From: Microcella alkaliphila | GTDB taxonomy: Bacteria; Actinomycetota; Actinomycetes; Actinomycetales; Microbacteriaceae | Assembly (NCBI RefSeq): GCF_002355395.1 | Contig: NZ_AP017315.1 | Location: forward strand, 1,922,001-1,986,000 | Direction: 5' to 3' | Length of the DNA stretch: 64,000 nucleotides | In this document: positions 43,766 to 51,959 of the stretch, in pieces | How positions within the stretch are numbered: the stretch's first letter is position 1 | How the letters are laid out: each line of letters opens with the position of its first letter | Translations under genes and position numbers: made by a program | Notes under the pieces: generated by a model | Databases searched by the model: none | Told to the model about the DNA's origin: nothing | Seen by the model: only the letters and a program-made list of their open reading frames with translations

Positions 43766-44518
43766 TCACTGCGGCGCCCACTCGGCCTCCGACCACAGGA
43801 TGCGCCGCAGGAGGGGCCGCTCGATCGTGCTCCACAGCGTGGAGACGACCAGGTAAATGGCGGCACCGAGCGGCACCACGAGGGCGGGCACGATGGCGAC
43901 GAAGGGCAGCACGCCGAGCGCACGCGTGACTCCCGCGGGCATGTCGGCTGCGGGCAGCCCCCGCTGCAGCCGAGTCATGGTTTGGCGCTGCACCCAGCCG
44001 GCGATGCTCAGCGACACGACGACTCCGGCGGCCAGCAGCAAGGCTGCCCCGGACCCCGTCAGGGCGGCGGCGCCGAGCGGCTCGGCGAACGACACCCCGG
44101 CGAGGGTGTACCGCACGAGCGGGTTCGGCTCGCCGTCGAGGGTCGCGGCGATCAGGGCGAGGTAGAGCACCGAGACGATGGGCGCCTGGGCGAGCATCGA
44201 CCCCATTCCGGCGAGCGGCGACACGCCAGCGTCGCGGTAGAGCTGCATGGTGCGCTTCTGTAGCTCTTCGGGCCGCTTCTTCCAGCGCGCGCGAAGGGCG
44301 GCGAGCTGTGGGGCGAGTCGGCGCCTGGCTCCCTCCGCTCGCGTCATGCGCACGTCGAGCGGGATGAGTGCGGCTCGCACGACGAGGGTGATGGCGGCGA
44401 TGACGAGCGGGGCGGAGGCGCCGCCGAGAGCGGGGTCGAGCATCCCGATGAGGGTGTCAATGCCGCGGGCGGCGGCGGTGATGAGCGGGCCGACAAGAAA
44501 ATAGCTGGAGGGGTCCAT
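43766..44518 (-). CDS. YidC/Oxa1-family membrane protein insertase (secondary copy)
   Basis: The 250-residue protein has the Oxa1/YidC core: helix with VVRAALIPLDVRMTRAEGAR (the conserved groove arginine), a coiled cytosolic loop (RARWKKRPEELQKRTMQLY), then PLAGMGSMLAQAPIVSVLYL and two more helices. It inserts membrane proteins. Actinobacteria commonly carry this short extra copy apart from the main yidC near the origin, next to a DUF6412 gene, as here. Confidence 0.9.
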   Translation of the reverse strand: MDPSSYFLVGPLITAAARGIDTLIGMLDPALGGASAPLVIAAITLVVRAALIPLDVRMTRAEGARRRLAPQLAALRARWKKRPEELQKRTMQLYRDAGVSPLAGMGSMLAQAPIVSVLYLALIAATLDGEPNPLVRYTLAGVSFAEPLGAAALTGSGAALLLAAGVVVSLSIAGWVQRQTMTRLQRGLPAADMPAGVTRALGVLPFVAIVPALVVPLGAAIYLVVSTLWSTIERPLLRRILWSEAEWAPQ

Positions 44519-44613
44519 GAGCTGTCCGTTCGCGTGAGGGGTCGGTGGCGGCGTCTGGCCACCGGATGCGCGAACGACGACACAGCCCCTGCGGGGCGAG
44601 CGGGCGCGGCAGG

Positions 44614-44934
44614 TCAGGCGGCCGGGATGGCGACGCCCGGCGCGCGCGACAGCGGCCGACCGGCGGTCAGCGGATGCGCGGGCTCGGCCTGGTGAGACAG
44701 CGACTCACGGTGGGCGCGCGATCGCGCCCCGACGGCGAGTTCAGCGTGCGGAATCGCGGTGACGGCCCCGCGGCTGGCGACCACGGCGGCGGCAATCACG
44801 AGAAGGCTTGCCGCAACGCTGGCGGCCGCTGCAAGCGGTGCCGCCTCCCCCACTGCCGTCGATATGGCAAGAGCGAGAGTGACCCCGAGGGCGCCGAACG
44901 ACGCCCACAGGGTGCGCGTCAACGACTCGGCCAT
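44614..44934 (-). CDS. DUF6412 small membrane protein
   Basis: From ATG 44934 the 106-residue protein has two hydrophobic segments (about 8-28 and 34-54) and a tail with VGARSRAHRESLSHQAEP and HPLTAGRPLSRAPG, typical of the DUF6412 family that accompanies the secondary YidC gene. Function unknown. It lies 95 bases before the YidC gene on the same strand. Confidence 0.8.
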   Translation of the reverse strand: MAESLTRTLWASFGALGVTLALAISTAVGEAAPLAAAASVAASLLVIAAAVVASRGAVTAIPHAELAVGARSRAHRESLSHQAEPAHPLTAGRPLSRAPGVAIPAA

Positions 44935-45084
44935 GAGGTCATCGTACGCCGGAGTTCTCGGACGCCGCCGGGTCGATTGGCCTCGCCTTGGATCAACGCG
45001 TGGGCCGCAACTCCCCCGACGCTCCGCGCCGCAGACGTCGTGGAATACGAGCCGGACAGTGCCGCGACGCGCGGCACGGCCCAA

Positions 45085-45810
45085 CTACCGGACGGTGGGA
45101 AAGAGCACTCCGGCGGCGATGAGGCTGTTGATCACGCCGCTGGCGATCGTGCGTGCGACCGCCTGCGCGGCGGCGCCCGCGCCCCAGTCGCCCTGCAGGT
45201 GCGCTTCGGCGGCCGCGATGGTGTCAGAACGCCACGGGATGTCGGGATCGAGCTGCGGCATCATTCCGCTTCCGAACACGAGTCCGCAGAGGGCGGCAAG
45301 GCGCGGTTCGGCCGCCCCGCCGCTCACCAGCGCGTTGCGCACCGCCTCGAGGAGCTCGGACCGGCGTCCGGTGTCGCCCTCGGAAATCTCGGTGCTGGAG
45401 AAGACGCCGAGCGTCTTGCCCTTGCGTTCGATCAGGTCTCCGCGGTCAACGAGGCGCCGAATCGTCTCTTCGCGCAATTCGGGGCCGATCGCCGCGATGA
45501 TTGCTTGGGCTGTGCGGGGCTTGCGCTCGATGTACTGCCAACCGGGGCGTGTGAGCGGGTCACCCGGCTCGGCGTCGGCCACCACGCGGATGACCGTTCC
45601 GGCTGGTTTCGCTTCCGTGGTTTCGACCTGGCCCGCGAGGGCGAGGTCAGACAAGACCGCTCCGCCGAGGGCGTAGGGCAGGGTGTTCTCGCCGGCGAAC
45701 GTGCCGGTGCTCGGCTGGAAGAGCAGCAGCAAGAGGTCTTCGGCGAGGGTTGGCGGGTAGGTCGTGGTGTCGCAGTTTTCGCGAGGCTGGTTTCTGTTCT
45801 GCTCGGTCAC
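45085..45810 (-). CDS. GPP34 (GOLPH3-like) phosphoprotein family
   Basis: The 241-residue protein starts at GTG 45810 behind AAGGAGACC. It shows the GPP34 fold: LAEDLLLLLFQPSTGTFAGE, LGGAVLSDLALAGQVE, TIRRLVDRGDLIERKGKTLG, and a helical C-terminal half. Eukaryotic GOLPH3 binds phosphatidylinositol-4-phosphate; bacterial members may bind membranes or act in secondary metabolism. Two palindromes lie in its leader. Confidence 0.88.
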   Translation of the reverse strand: MTEQNRNQPRENCDTTTYPPTLAEDLLLLLFQPSTGTFAGENTLPYALGGAVLSDLALAGQVETTEAKPAGTVIRVVADAEPGDPLTRPGWQYIERKPRTAQAIIAAIGPELREETIRRLVDRGDLIERKGKTLGVFSSTEISEGDTGRRSELLEAVRNALVSGGAAEPRLAALCGLVFGSGMMPQLDPDIPWRSDTIAAAEAHLQGDWGAGAAAQAVARTIASGVINSLIAAGVLFPTVR

Positions 45811-45826
45811 GATGGTCTCCTTCTGC

Positions 45827-45873
45827 CTGACAGCAATGGCTGTCAGACCAGGAAAGACCGTGTGGTCACCACA
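45827..45873. promoter_or_regulatory. Two palindromes upstream of GPP34 gene
   Basis: CTGACAGC and GCTGTCAG flank a 4-base centre at 45827-45846. The odd palindrome TGTGGT-C-ACCACA follows at 45861-45873. Both lie within 65 bases of the GTG start, so they may be operator sites or a leader hairpin. The rest of 45811-46023 shows no gene. Confidence 0.4.
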
Positions 45874-46023
45874 GGATCAAGTGCCGGCCGCGGAACCGAT
45901 GGGTCACTCTGAGATGAGCCGATGAGACAGCGCCTTGACCTGCCTCACGCTCTCGCTGCCATAGCGTTCGAGGGGCTCGTGACCGTGCCAGTTCATGGGG
46001 GACAGTTCAATCTGGATATGTGT

Positions 46024-46908
46024 TTACTCCGCTGCGATCATGCGACCGAGAAGCGCGATGCTTTCTTCTGCATTCAGACGGACAGCAGCACCCAACGCGG
46101 ACTCTGAGGAAAGCAGAGCGTCACGTACCTGCTCGTACATGAGGTTGCGGAATGCCCAGTAGTCCTTTCCGGAGGATGGCTCATCGGAATCGTGTGCGGC
46201 AGCGGCAGCGGCGTCGACAACGACAGTGACAACGCCGTCGACAGCGGCGTCGACAGCTGCATGAACAACAGCGTCATTAGCTGCGTCGAAGGCGGCGACA
46301 TTAGCGGCGTTGACGGCGCAATCGACAGCGGCATCGACGACAGCATCGATGGTGGCCAGGTCATGGAGATCACCAACAAGAGCGGCTACGTCAGGCGCTG
46401 GAGCAGTGCCGGTGAGGCGACGCTTCCGGATCTCCTCTCTGAAGTGAGCCTCGAGGTTGGCGAAAGCCGCCTCGCGGACATTCGAACGGATTTCGCGCAC
46501 CCTGAGTGCTTCACCCTCAGCCGCACTAGCCGTGTTCTTGTCCTTGACCAGCGCCAAGGCCTCCAGTCGCTCAGCCAACGCCGTGTGGTTTGCGGCGCGA
46601 AGCAGGCGTGGTGTCGCCGTGCGCACCACCCAGTCGGTTGCGATGTAACCGCGCACTTCGTCTAGACCGTCGTCTGCGGTGCCCGGCATGTGCACGATGA
46701 AGGGTTTCAGTTTCTGACGGTCTTCGTTTCCCAGGCAATCGTTGAGCTTGCGCCCGTACGCCCCAAGCACAGGACTGACGCACTGTGGATGATCTGAATG
46801 CGCTTCGCCAGCCACGTACGCCACGGCCTCCAGCAAGCACAGTCCCTCCGACGGGTTGTCGTGGGTGCCGATTCCTAGATTGATGTCTTCGACCTCAATG
46901 GCCCTCAT
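46024..46908 (-). CDS. Hypothetical protein with Ala/Asp/Val repeat region
   Basis: The 294-residue protein has a folded-looking N-terminal half (DNPSEGLCLLEAVAYVAGEA, GYIATDWVVRTATPRLLRAA) and a low-complexity stretch at about 187-245 built from AVDAAVD-like units (AVDCAVNAANVAAFDAANDA). It ends in a helical SSGKDYWAFRNLMYEQVRDA block. The repeats probably form an alpha-helical rod. Family unknown; similar proteins are found scattered in accessory regions. Confidence 0.65.
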   Translation of the reverse strand: MRAIEVEDINLGIGTHDNPSEGLCLLEAVAYVAGEAHSDHPQCVSPVLGAYGRKLNDCLGNEDRQKLKPFIVHMPGTADDGLDEVRGYIATDWVVRTATPRLLRAANHTALAERLEALALVKDKNTASAAEGEALRVREIRSNVREAAFANLEAHFREEIRKRRLTGTAPAPDVAALVGDLHDLATIDAVVDAAVDCAVNAANVAAFDAANDAVVHAAVDAAVDGVVTVVVDAAAAAAHDSDEPSSGKDYWAFRNLMYEQVRDALLSSESALGAAVRLNAEESIALLGRMIAAE

Positions 46909-47077
46909 GAGTGTTCTCTTCCCGTTGTCGATAGGTCATCAGCGCGGGAGTGTGATGTCGCCAGCACGGTAGTTGCACAGACCCGCAGTTAGTGGAGAAC
47001 AACTTCCCGCGGCAGCGACCGCTTTCCGGTGTCGATGTCGCTGGAACCTGCGGCGGTCACCCTGAATGTGGTGCGAG

Positions 47078-47665
47078 TCACCCTGCCGGAAGCGCCGCGG
47101 CCTCCGACCCAGACGCTGAAAGGCCAGCACGAACAACGGCGATCTCAGAAAGAACGTGGTCGAACGACTCACCGGTGGCTGCCGCAACAAAGGTCACGAA
47201 CCGTTCGCACTCGTCCGCGAAATCCGCAAGGAAACGCTCACGCGGCACCGTTGCACGCTCACCAAGGAATGTGAACCGCACCAAGTCAGTGCCCTTCACC
47301 TGCTGGAGCGAAAACTCGTCTGGATAACCGGCAAGCGAGCCAACCTGATCGCCGTCTCGAACGAAATCTGCGACGGCTTGCAGCAGCATCCCCCACGTCT
47401 GAACGGGAGGGTCCAGAAGGCCGCCGCCGAAGAATCGCTTTCCGCCGACCCAGAAGTACACCCACCCGTCGATGCACAAAGAGTCGTACGGTCGCTTCCC
47501 GCGCTGCAGCCGCTGACGAGCCAAATCCGGATGCGTTTCAACACACGCTCCGTACCGATCCGGATCTTCATCCACGTCCGAAGTGATCATCGGCTCCCGC
47601 AACGGGAAGAAGGTCTCGAAATAGTTCTGCGCCCACACCATCCGGTCACTCGCCACATTTACCAT
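47078..47665 (-). CDS. Candidate immunity protein for adjacent toxin
   Basis: The 195-residue cytosolic protein has no signal or membrane segment. It contains WVYFWVGGKRFFGGGLLDPP and VADFVRDGDQVGSLAGYPDE and is acidic. It lies 10 bases after the secreted toxin-like gene on the same strand, the position of an immunity gene. I do not recognise a family, so immunity is inferred from context. Confidence 0.6.
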   Translation of the reverse strand: MVNVASDRMVWAQNYFETFFPLREPMITSDVDEDPDRYGACVETHPDLARQRLQRGKRPYDSLCIDGWVYFWVGGKRFFGGGLLDPPVQTWGMLLQAVADFVRDGDQVGSLAGYPDEFSLQQVKGTDLVRFTFLGERATVPRERFLADFADECERFVTFVAAATGESFDHVLSEIAVVRAGLSASGSEAAALPAG

Positions 47666-47675
47666 TTGGCCCTCC

Positions 47676-48737
47676 CTACGCCTTCGGATAGAACTGCGTC
47701 ACCCTGCCGTTGTTGACCGCGATCCGATACAGAATCCCATCGATCCTGACGTCCCATGATCCGAAGCCTGTCCCGACCTGCTGTAGGCGGGTCGTCGATA
47801 GCCGCAGGGCACTGTGCACCAAGGAGCGGATGTCGGCGATGCTCGCGTTGCGAGCAAAGAAGGACTGCGGAGTCGCAGAACCTGAAGGAAGCGAGCCGTT
47901 CCAGTAGCTCGGGTGATGGCGGACAAGGATATGGGTCATTCGTTCCTTGTCCAGCGTGAAGATTCGGTTTCCCGTTTGGAAGCGCAATGTTTGGAACGAC
48001 TTCAGCGCATTAGTCACCACATGCGGGGCGGCAACCCGCAGTGTCATCGCTTGCGCGGCCTGCTGTGCGGCCGCCCGCGTCGCTGCCGACCGAACGACGT
48101 GAACGGTGACAAGCTTCGCGCCGATCTTCACCGCCACCGGAACCAAGAACAGCGGGTCTGCGATGACCGGGTACGACACTCCCTCGGCCCGATGGAGAAC
48201 ATGCTGCACAAGCCCGTCGCCGACGACGTCGAAATAGGTCTCAACGGGGTTGCCCTCAGCGTCAACCGCCCACGGGGGCGCAAAGATTCCTTCGATATCG
48301 CCCTCGGCGTTGAGCAGCTCGACGCTACCGTCCTCCATGAGCGACAGGGTGAACCCTTGTGGCACGTCAACCGGATAGGAGAAGGTCTCCTCCGCCTCCG
48401 CACCGTACAGAGTCTTGATTGCCTGCACACCGGAATCCAAGACAGGTTCTCCGGACAGGTCGGGAACGCTGATGTCAACCATCAACGAGGCAGCGTCATC
48501 CACATACACGATCGAATCCCCCACGCTCTCAACCGACGCGTCTGAACCCACCGGCAGACTCATGGCGAGCAGATCGCTTCCGTCCTGCTCGATCACGACC
48601 GGTTCGTCGATCTCCCCGGGTAATTCGACCATCGCGTACCCCACCTCGAGCGGCGAGCTTTCCTGATGTGGATGGTGAAGCGGACCCGCGGCACCAACGG
48701 CGACAGTTCCCGCAATTGCCGCAGCAACGAGTTTCAT
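47676..48737 (-). CDS. Secreted polymorphic-toxin-like protein with C-terminal RNase-like domain
   Basis: From ATG 48737 (chosen over 48746 because GAGAGG then sits 9 bases upstream) the protein begins with a signal peptide (KLVAAAIAGTVAVGAAG). A beta-rich export or anchoring region follows (about 30-200). The last 100 residues resemble known bacterial toxin tails: KERMTHILVRHHPSYWNGS, IADIRSLVHSALRL and GRVTQFYPKA, like the SAR2788-type putative toxins. The HILxRHxPxY stretch probably holds the active histidine. An IS256 copy has landed 16 bases upstream of the start, so its native promoter is displaced. Confidence 0.65.
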   Translation of the reverse strand: MKLVAAAIAGTVAVGAAGPLHHPHQESSPLEVGYAMVELPGEIDEPVVIEQDGSDLLAMSLPVGSDASVESVGDSIVYVDDAASLMVDISVPDLSGEPVLDSGVQAIKTLYGAEAEETFSYPVDVPQGFTLSLMEDGSVELLNAEGDIEGIFAPPWAVDAEGNPVETYFDVVGDGLVQHVLHRAEGVSYPVIADPLFLVPVAVKIGAKLVTVHVVRSAATRAAAQQAAQAMTLRVAAPHVVTNALKSFQTLRFQTGNRIFTLDKERMTHILVRHHPSYWNGSLPSGSATPQSFFARNASIADIRSLVHSALRLSTTRLQQVGTGFGSWDVRIDGILYRIAVNNGRVTQFYPKA

Positions 48738-48816
48738 CCTGTGCATCCTCTCTGATGCTTAGGGACTGTCTGAATAACGGTGTGTGGGGTCCGGCCTGAT
48801 CCGAAAGGAGACGGCC

Positions 48817-49353
48817 GTGGCTGACACGACCGAGTTGTTGGAAGACGCGATGATCGATCCCGTGACGGGAGAGATTATCGATCAGAAGGACCTTGCCGAG
48901 CGGTTGCTCGCGCAGGCGAAGGAGCAGGGCGTGAGCCTGGTCGGCCCGGGAGGGCTGCTGAACCAGCTCACGAAGAACGTCCTCGAGACGGCGTTGAACG
49001 CGGAGCTGACCGAGCATCTCGGGCACCAGCATGGCGGGACGCCTGCCGGGTCGAACATGCGCAACGGGACACGGACGAAGACGGTTCTCACCGAGATCGG
49101 CCCCGTGGAGATCGAGGTCCCCCGGGATCGCGACGGGTCGTTCGAACCGGTGATCGTCCCCAAGCGGAAGCGTCGCCTGGACGGGATCGATCAGATCGTG
49201 CTGTCGCTCAGCGCCCGCGGACTCACGACCGGGGAGATCGCCGCGCACTTCGACGAGGTCTACGACGCGAAGGTCTCCAAAGACACCATCAGCCGGATCA
49301 CGGAGAAGGTGGCCGGTGAGCTCGCGGAATGGTCCTCCCGACCGTTGGACCCG
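48817..49353 (+). pseudogene. IS256 transposase, 5' part (interrupted by IS30)
   Basis: From GTG 48817 (site AAAGGAG) this gives 179 codons of an IS256 mutator-type transposase: LLNQLTKNVLETALNAELTE, HLGHQHGGTPAGSNMRNGTR, EIEVPRDRDGSFEPVIVPKR and LSARGLTTGEIAAHFDEVYD. The frame is lost after WSSRPLDP, where IS30 begins. The DDE catalytic half is in the second piece. Confidence 0.95.
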
Positions 49354-50583
49354 TGGCAGTTTCTACCGATCGTTGCGAATCGGTTGTCGAATCCATCGTC
49401 TCATGAGTTGCGCGGGTGACCGGTCGCCGAGGATTAGACGGGGTCGATTGTTGAGTTCCTCGCTGACTTCTCGGAGCCGCTGATCGGTGAACTGGTCCAG
49501 GTCGATGCCCTTCGGAAAATACTGCCTGAGCAACCCATTCGTGTTTTCGTTCGTCCCGCGTTGCCAGGGCGAGTGGGGGTCGGCGAAGTAGATCTTCACG
49601 CCGCTGTCGCGTTCGATCCGTTCGTGGTGGAACATCTCGTTTCCTTGATCCCATGTCAGGGTGCGGCGCAGCCGCGGCGGGAGGCTCTCCAGGGCATCGA
49701 TGAGGGCGTCACCGACGATCTGCGCAGATCGCCCGCCTCGGATCGGAACGAGGAGTGTGCTGCGACTCTTGCGTTCCACAAGCGTCGCGATCGCCGATCT
49801 CTGCCCCGCACCGATGATGAGGTCGCCCTCCCAATGCCCCGCCTGCAGTCGCTCCTCGACGATGGCCGGCCGGTCGTGAATGGAGCGCATGTTGGTGGAC
49901 TGCTTCATCGCTCCTTCACGGTTGCGACCGCGGCCACGCTTGTGACGATACTTGCGCCCGGTCCGGAGCGCCTCCTGATCGGTGACGACGATCAGGCCCC
50001 GATAGACGGCTTCATAGATCGTCTCCGCGCAGACATGCCATCCCAAGCGCCCAGGCCATCGGCGGCGGAGCCAGCGGCTGATCTGCTGAGGTGACCATCG
50101 CTTGCCCAGCTTGGCTGCAACCACCGTCCGAAGCTCCGGATCGCTGCTGAACCGATGCGGCTTCGGGCGCCGCCGCGCGACATGCGCCTGCCCGTGCGCG
50201 TACCAAGGCTGATATCGACCATCGGGCTTCTTGTTGCGAGCGATCTCCCGATACACGCTCTGAAAGCTCTTCCCGATACGTGCGGCAATGAGCTTCACTG
50301 ACTCGCCAGCGTCAAGCCCGTCGGCGATCTCGATCCGGTCGTCCTGGGTCAGATACCTCTCACTGATCGGGGTGTCGATGAACTTCACGCTGCCAGCATC
50401 GATGAACCACAGCGATCCGCAGCTGAACGACACTCCCACCTCTTCCGACGCAGTCGAACCGCTCAGCCCCTGCCGGACAAGCTCGAAATAGCGCCTCTTC
50501 ACGCCCGCTTGCGACTTGTTCCACGCCCAACGCACCATCTGAATCCCTCTTCCTCAGGATTCGCAACGATGACTAGAAACTGC
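49354..50583 (-). mobile_element. IS30-family element inserted in IS256 transposase
   Basis: The about 1230-bp element has terminal repeats of about 26 bases (GGCAGTTTCTA...ATCGTTGCGAATC) and a CCG triplet at each junction (49351-49353 and 50584-50586). Removing the element and one CCG restores codons for RPLDPIYPVIFVDA of the IS256 transposase. IS30 elements typically make 2-3 bp duplications. Confidence 0.93.
49363..50538 (-). CDS. IS30-family transposase
   Basis: The 391-residue protein is full length: an N-terminal HTH (DDRIEIADGLDAGESVKLIA, ARIGKSFQSVYREIARNKK), the GHWEGDLIIGAGQRSAIATL motif (first Asp of DDE), LTWDQGNEMFHHERI (second Asp) and PHSPWQRGTNENTNGLLRQY (Glu). No defect is seen, so the element may be mobile. 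Confidence 0.95.
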   Translation of the reverse strand: MVRWAWNKSQAGVKRRYFELVRQGLSGSTASEEVGVSFSCGSLWFIDAGSVKFIDTPISERYLTQDDRIEIADGLDAGESVKLIAARIGKSFQSVYREIARNKKPDGRYQPWYAHGQAHVARRRPKPHRFSSDPELRTVVAAKLGKRWSPQQISRWLRRRWPGRLGWHVCAETIYEAVYRGLIVVTDQEALRTGRKYRHKRGRGRNREGAMKQSTNMRSIHDRPAIVEERLQAGHWEGDLIIGAGQRSAIATLVERKSRSTLLVPIRGGRSAQIVGDALIDALESLPPRLRRTLTWDQGNEMFHHERIERDSGVKIYFADPHSPWQRGTNENTNGLLRQYFPKGIDLDQFTDQRLREVSEELNNRPRLILGDRSPAQLMRRWIRQPIRNDR

Positions 50584-50586
50584 CCG

Positions 50587-51333
50587 ATCTACCCGGTGAT
50601 CTTCGTCGACGCGATCGTCGTCAAGGTCCGTGACGGGCAGGTCCGCAACACCCCGTTCTACGTCGTCATGGGCGTCACCGTGCACGGGGAACGCGACATC
50701 CTCGGGATCTGGGCCGGCGACGGCGCAGAAGGCGCGAGGTTCTGGCTGCAGGTGTTCACCGAGCTGAAGAACCGTGGCGTCGAGGACGTGTTCATCGCCG
50801 TCTGCGACGGGCTGAAGGGACTCCCCGAAGCGATCAATACCACCTGGGAGCGGACGGTCGTGCAGCAGTGCATCGTGCACCTGATCCGCAACAGCTTCCG
50901 CTACGCCGGCCGCCAGCACCGTGACGCGATCGTGAAGGGACTCCGACCCGTCTACACAGCCCCGTCCGAGGCTGCGGCCCGGGACCGGTTCGCCGAGTTC
51001 GCGGCCGAGTGGGGCGGCAGGTATCCGGCGATCGTGCAGCTATGGGAGAACGCGTGGGCCGAGTTCGTGCCGTTCCTCGAGTACGACGTCGAGATCCGAA
51101 AGGTGATCTGCACGACCAACGCGATCGAGTCGATCAATGCCCGCTACCGGCGAGCGGTCCGCGCCCGCGGACACTTCCCGAACGAGGCCGCGGCGCTGAA
51201 GTGTCTCTACCTTGTGACCCGGTCACTTGACCCCACCGGGGGCGGCAGGGCACGCTGGGCGATCAGGTGGAAGCCCGCGCTCAACGCGTTCGCGATCACC
51301 TTCGCCGGACGGTTCGACAGAACCAATCACTGA
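50587..51333 (+). pseudogene. IS256 transposase, 3' part (catalytic half)
   Basis: This piece encodes the DDE core: IYPVIFVDAIVVKVRDGQVR (first Asp), DVFIAVCDGLKGLPEAI (second Asp), a long helical insertion, and TTNAIESINARYRRAVR (Glu). Joined to the 5' part it would make a normal 427-residue transposase. Alone it has no start, so it is dead unless IS30 leaves precisely. Confidence 0.95.
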
Positions 51334-51536
51334 AAACCGCCGGACCTCACACACCGTTTAACGGACACTCCCGATGCTTACGTAGTGGGGCATTGAGGGG
51401 ACATGAACCGCTCCGCTGCTTCACCTGACCGACCCCGAGTGTCAGGCATATGTTGACCATACAGACCTGTCTTGTGACTTGCAATACACGCATGCCAAAG
51501 CATCAGTCAGTTGATGAAGAGATGATGTCTCGAAAA

Positions 51537-51845
51537 TTAGGGGCGAGCATCCGCGAGGTCGAGGTGGATGCGTACGCTGTCGCCGGGTGCGATCCCTTCG
51601 GCGTCGCGCACCGCCTTCTTGATGGGCAGCACGAAGCATCCGCGGGTGGTGTCGGGGAAGACGCTCGTCGCCCATGCGCTGCCGCCGACGCGCACGGTGA
51701 CGCGCACGCTGCCGAAGCCGGGCGTGAGCCCGTGGGTGCGCGCGTCGATCTCGTCACTGATCGGCTCGGGCACGCTGACGAAGAACCAGGATGCGCGGGC
51801 GGGCCACTCCCAGAGCTCGGCGTCGAAGACGTAGGCGGCGGGCAT
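51537..51845 (-). CDS. DUF1905 domain protein
   Basis: The 102-residue protein matches DUF1905: FDAELWEWPARASWFFVSVP, GFGSVRVTVRVGGSAWATSV, and FVLPIKKAVRDAEGIAPGD. It is a small beta-barrel of unknown function found in many actinobacteria. The 163 bases between it and the IS256 right flank show no gene. Confidence 0.88.
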   Translation of the reverse strand: MPAAYVFDAELWEWPARASWFFVSVPEPISDEIDARTHGLTPGFGSVRVTVRVGGSAWATSVFPDTTRGCFVLPIKKAVRDAEGIAPGDSVRIHLDLADARP

Positions 51846-51959
51846 GGGTTCAGTGTGGCGGAGAGGGGTGACGTGTCACCCCCGAACTGGCCACAGAACG
51901 AGGGTTCCCTTCTTGCGCCCCGCCTGGTCTGATGGAGAAGAACTCAGATCGGGGGCGTC

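Larger units (their letters stand above)
48762..51372 (+). mobile_element. IS256-family element carrying a nested IS30 element
   Basis: The ends are inverted repeats containing CGGTGTGTG(G/A)GGTCCGG. The 8-bp sequence GATGCTTA is repeated on both sides (48754-48761 and 51373-51380), a normal IS256-family target duplication. The IS30 copy at 49354-50583 splits the transposase. Confidence 0.95.
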
